Of a DNA stretch of 6,241 nt, positions 5,794-6,241 are shown one piece after another. Made by a program: the position numbers and the translations under genes. Within the stretch, counting starts at the first letter, position 1. Each line of letters begins with the position of its first letter. This DNA comes from an uncultured Pseudomonadota bacterium. GTDB taxonomy: Bacteria; Myxococcota_A; UBA796; GCA-2862545. Location: contig CALATR010000451.1 of the NCBI GenBank assembly GCA_937891875.1, forward strand, positions 1 through 6,241. Reading direction: 5' to 3'. Below the pieces are notes generated by a model that did no database searches, was not told the DNA's origin, and saw nothing but the letters and a program-made list of their open reading frames with translations.

Positions 5794-5809
5794 CGCAGGG
5801 GGCGTACCG
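5794..5809 (-). promoter_or_regulatory. Candidate sigma-54 (-24/-12) promoter for flagellin
   Basis: On the - strand the sequence reads CGGTACG, four bases, then CTGCG, against the sigma-54 consensus TGGCACG-N4-TTGCA. The near-invariant GG and GC are present with the exact 10-base spacing, and ACG and TGC also match. The predicted start of transcription is near 5783, giving a leader of about 34 bases that contains the ribosome binding site. Flagellin control by sigma-54 is well established in several bacterial groups. The match is partial, so this is a candidate. No good sigma-28 motif was found. Confidence 0.5.
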
Positions 5810-5813
5810 TGCC

Positions 5814-5861
5814 GGCCTCTCACCAACCCTTCTCGGACCACCCGGAGAGGCGTTAGAGGCG
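5814..5861. repeat. Repeat cluster upstream of the flagellin promoter
   Basis: Two direct copies of CGCCTCT on the - strand (5861-5855, 5852-5846; 9-base period) and an inverted near-copy on the + strand (GGCCTCT, 5814-5820). The outer pair gives a perfect 7-base inverted repeat, GCCTCTC (5815-5821) with GAGAGGC (5845-5851). It lies about 32-78 bases upstream of the predicted flagellin transcription start, so it may bind an activator; this is inference. Confidence 0.5.
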
Positions 5862-6036
5862 ATTTTGATCGAACGGACTCCGGCCTCGCTCGGTATCGGT
5901 GAGAAGGCTGGTCGTACCTTCCCGATGTCCAAGCAGCGGGTCTACGATGTGGGCTCTGGACCCAGGGTACGGATCCGCGCCCACGGACCATGAGGGGTCG
6001 GCGCACTTTTTCTCTGAGCGCGGCCGGGACGGGGTA

Positions 6037-6053
6037 GGCTCGCCGCCCGAGCC
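6037..6053 (+). promoter_or_regulatory. Leader hairpin of hpt
   Basis: GGCTCG (6037-6042) pairs perfectly with CGAGCC (6048-6053) around CCGCC. It sits seven bases before the Shine-Dalgarno GGAG (6060-6063). A TAGGCT just upstream (6035-6040) overlaps the 5' arm and could be a -10 element, but no -35 fits at normal distance. Function uncertain. Confidence 0.35.
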
Positions 6054-6068
6054 ACAGCTGGAGCTGCC

Positions 6069-6241
6069 ATGGACATCCTCATCGACCAGGACACCCTCGC
6101 CACGCGCATCACCTCGCTGGGTCGGGAGATCCGCGAGGCCCACGGCGAGGACGCGAGCATCGTCGCCATCTGCGTGCTGAAGGGCAGCGTGCTCTTCTTC
6201 GCCGACCTGGTGCGGGCCATCGGCGGCGACGTCCGCCTCGA
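6069..6241 (+). CDS. hpt: Hypoxanthine phosphoribosyltransferase, N-terminal part (3' end outside window)
   Basis: Hpt joins hypoxanthine or guanine to PRPP, giving IMP or GMP in cytoplasmic purine salvage. The visible 57 residues start MDILIDQDTLATRI, followed by LGREIREAHGED and then IVAICVLKGSVLFFADLVRAIGG. The LKGS (37-40) is the family's PRPP/pyrophosphate-binding loop I, and FFADLVRAI matches the helix after it. The PRPP-binding acidic motif and the rest of the enzyme lie beyond the window edge, so length and integrity cannot be judged. The ATG at 6069 is supported by GGAG at 6060-6063, five bases away. The gene is divergent from flagellin. Other type I phosphoribosyltransferases share the loop, but this N-terminus fits Hpt best. 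Confidence 0.93.
   Translation, partial: MDILIDQDTLATRITSLGREIREAHGEDASIVAICVLKGSVLFFADLVRAIGGDVRL

Larger units (their letters stand above)
5750..6068. other. Divergent non-coding region between flagellin and hpt (319 bases)
   Basis: No gene is supported here; the short frames that cross it overlap known genes on the other strand and lack family motifs. Contents: flagellin Shine-Dalgarno (5758-5761), a CAACCAACC run on the - strand (5777-5769), the candidate sigma-54 promoter (5794-5809), a cluster of CGCCTCT-like copies (5814-5861), weak dyads at 5903-5921 (GAAGG/CCTTC) and 5949-5984 (GTGGGC/GCCCAC), and the hpt leader hairpin and ribosome binding site (6037-6063). Confidence 0.8.

Noticed and set aside
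5949..5984. GTGGGC/GCCCAC dyad with inner CGGATCCG palindrome
   Set aside because: A 24-base loop and only six paired bases in very GC-rich DNA; not distinguishable from chance.

Overview
The window is high-GC bacterial DNA, probably from a member of the Myxococcota or a related delta-proteobacterial lineage. The support for that lineage is indirect: two secreted lipoproteins of a style common there (an Asp/Thr linker plus a cysteine-rich tail, and a MopE-type Asp-rich metal-binding motif), a secreted TonB-C-like protein, and GC-rich codon use throughout. A flagellin gene shows the organism is probably motile by flagella. No mobile element, CRISPR array, rRNA or tRNA gene was found.

Layout. 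(1) 2-460, +: the 3' end of tgt (queuine/preQ1 tRNA-guanine transglycosylase), with an unusual basic Gly/Arg/Lys/Ser tail. (2) 497-1321, +: a secreted protein with a TonB-C-like C-terminal domain, whose ribosome binding site lies inside a perfect hairpin. (3) 1322-3205, -: a 627-residue predicted lipoprotein, an amidohydrolase with a complete metal-ligand set joined to a tail of 20 cysteines; its stop codon abuts the preceding stop. (4) 3255-4436, +: a divergent predicted lipoprotein with a MopE-like motif and a beta-rich body. (5) 4526-4744, +: infA (IF-1), GTG start. (6) 4753-4859: heptad repeats in opposing orientation that can fold into a three-way junction. (7) 4866-4905: an intrinsic terminator for the flagellin gene. 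(8) 4928-5749, -: a minimal flagellin of 273 residues. (9) 5750-6068: a 319-base divergent region with a candidate sigma-54 promoter for flagellin and an upstream repeat cluster. (10) 6069-end, +: the 5' end of hpt.

The housekeeping genes (tgt, infA, hpt) show no functional link to each other here. The most distinctive gene block is the divergent lipoprotein pair, separated by only 49 bases. Both proteins are predicted to be exported and acidic near the N-terminus, so shared regulation is plausible, but no joint function can be proved from the sequence. The most distinctive non-coding element is the heptad inverted-repeat structure between infA and the flagellin terminator. No complete novel multi-gene system is evident; the leads are at the level of single elements and domain fusions.
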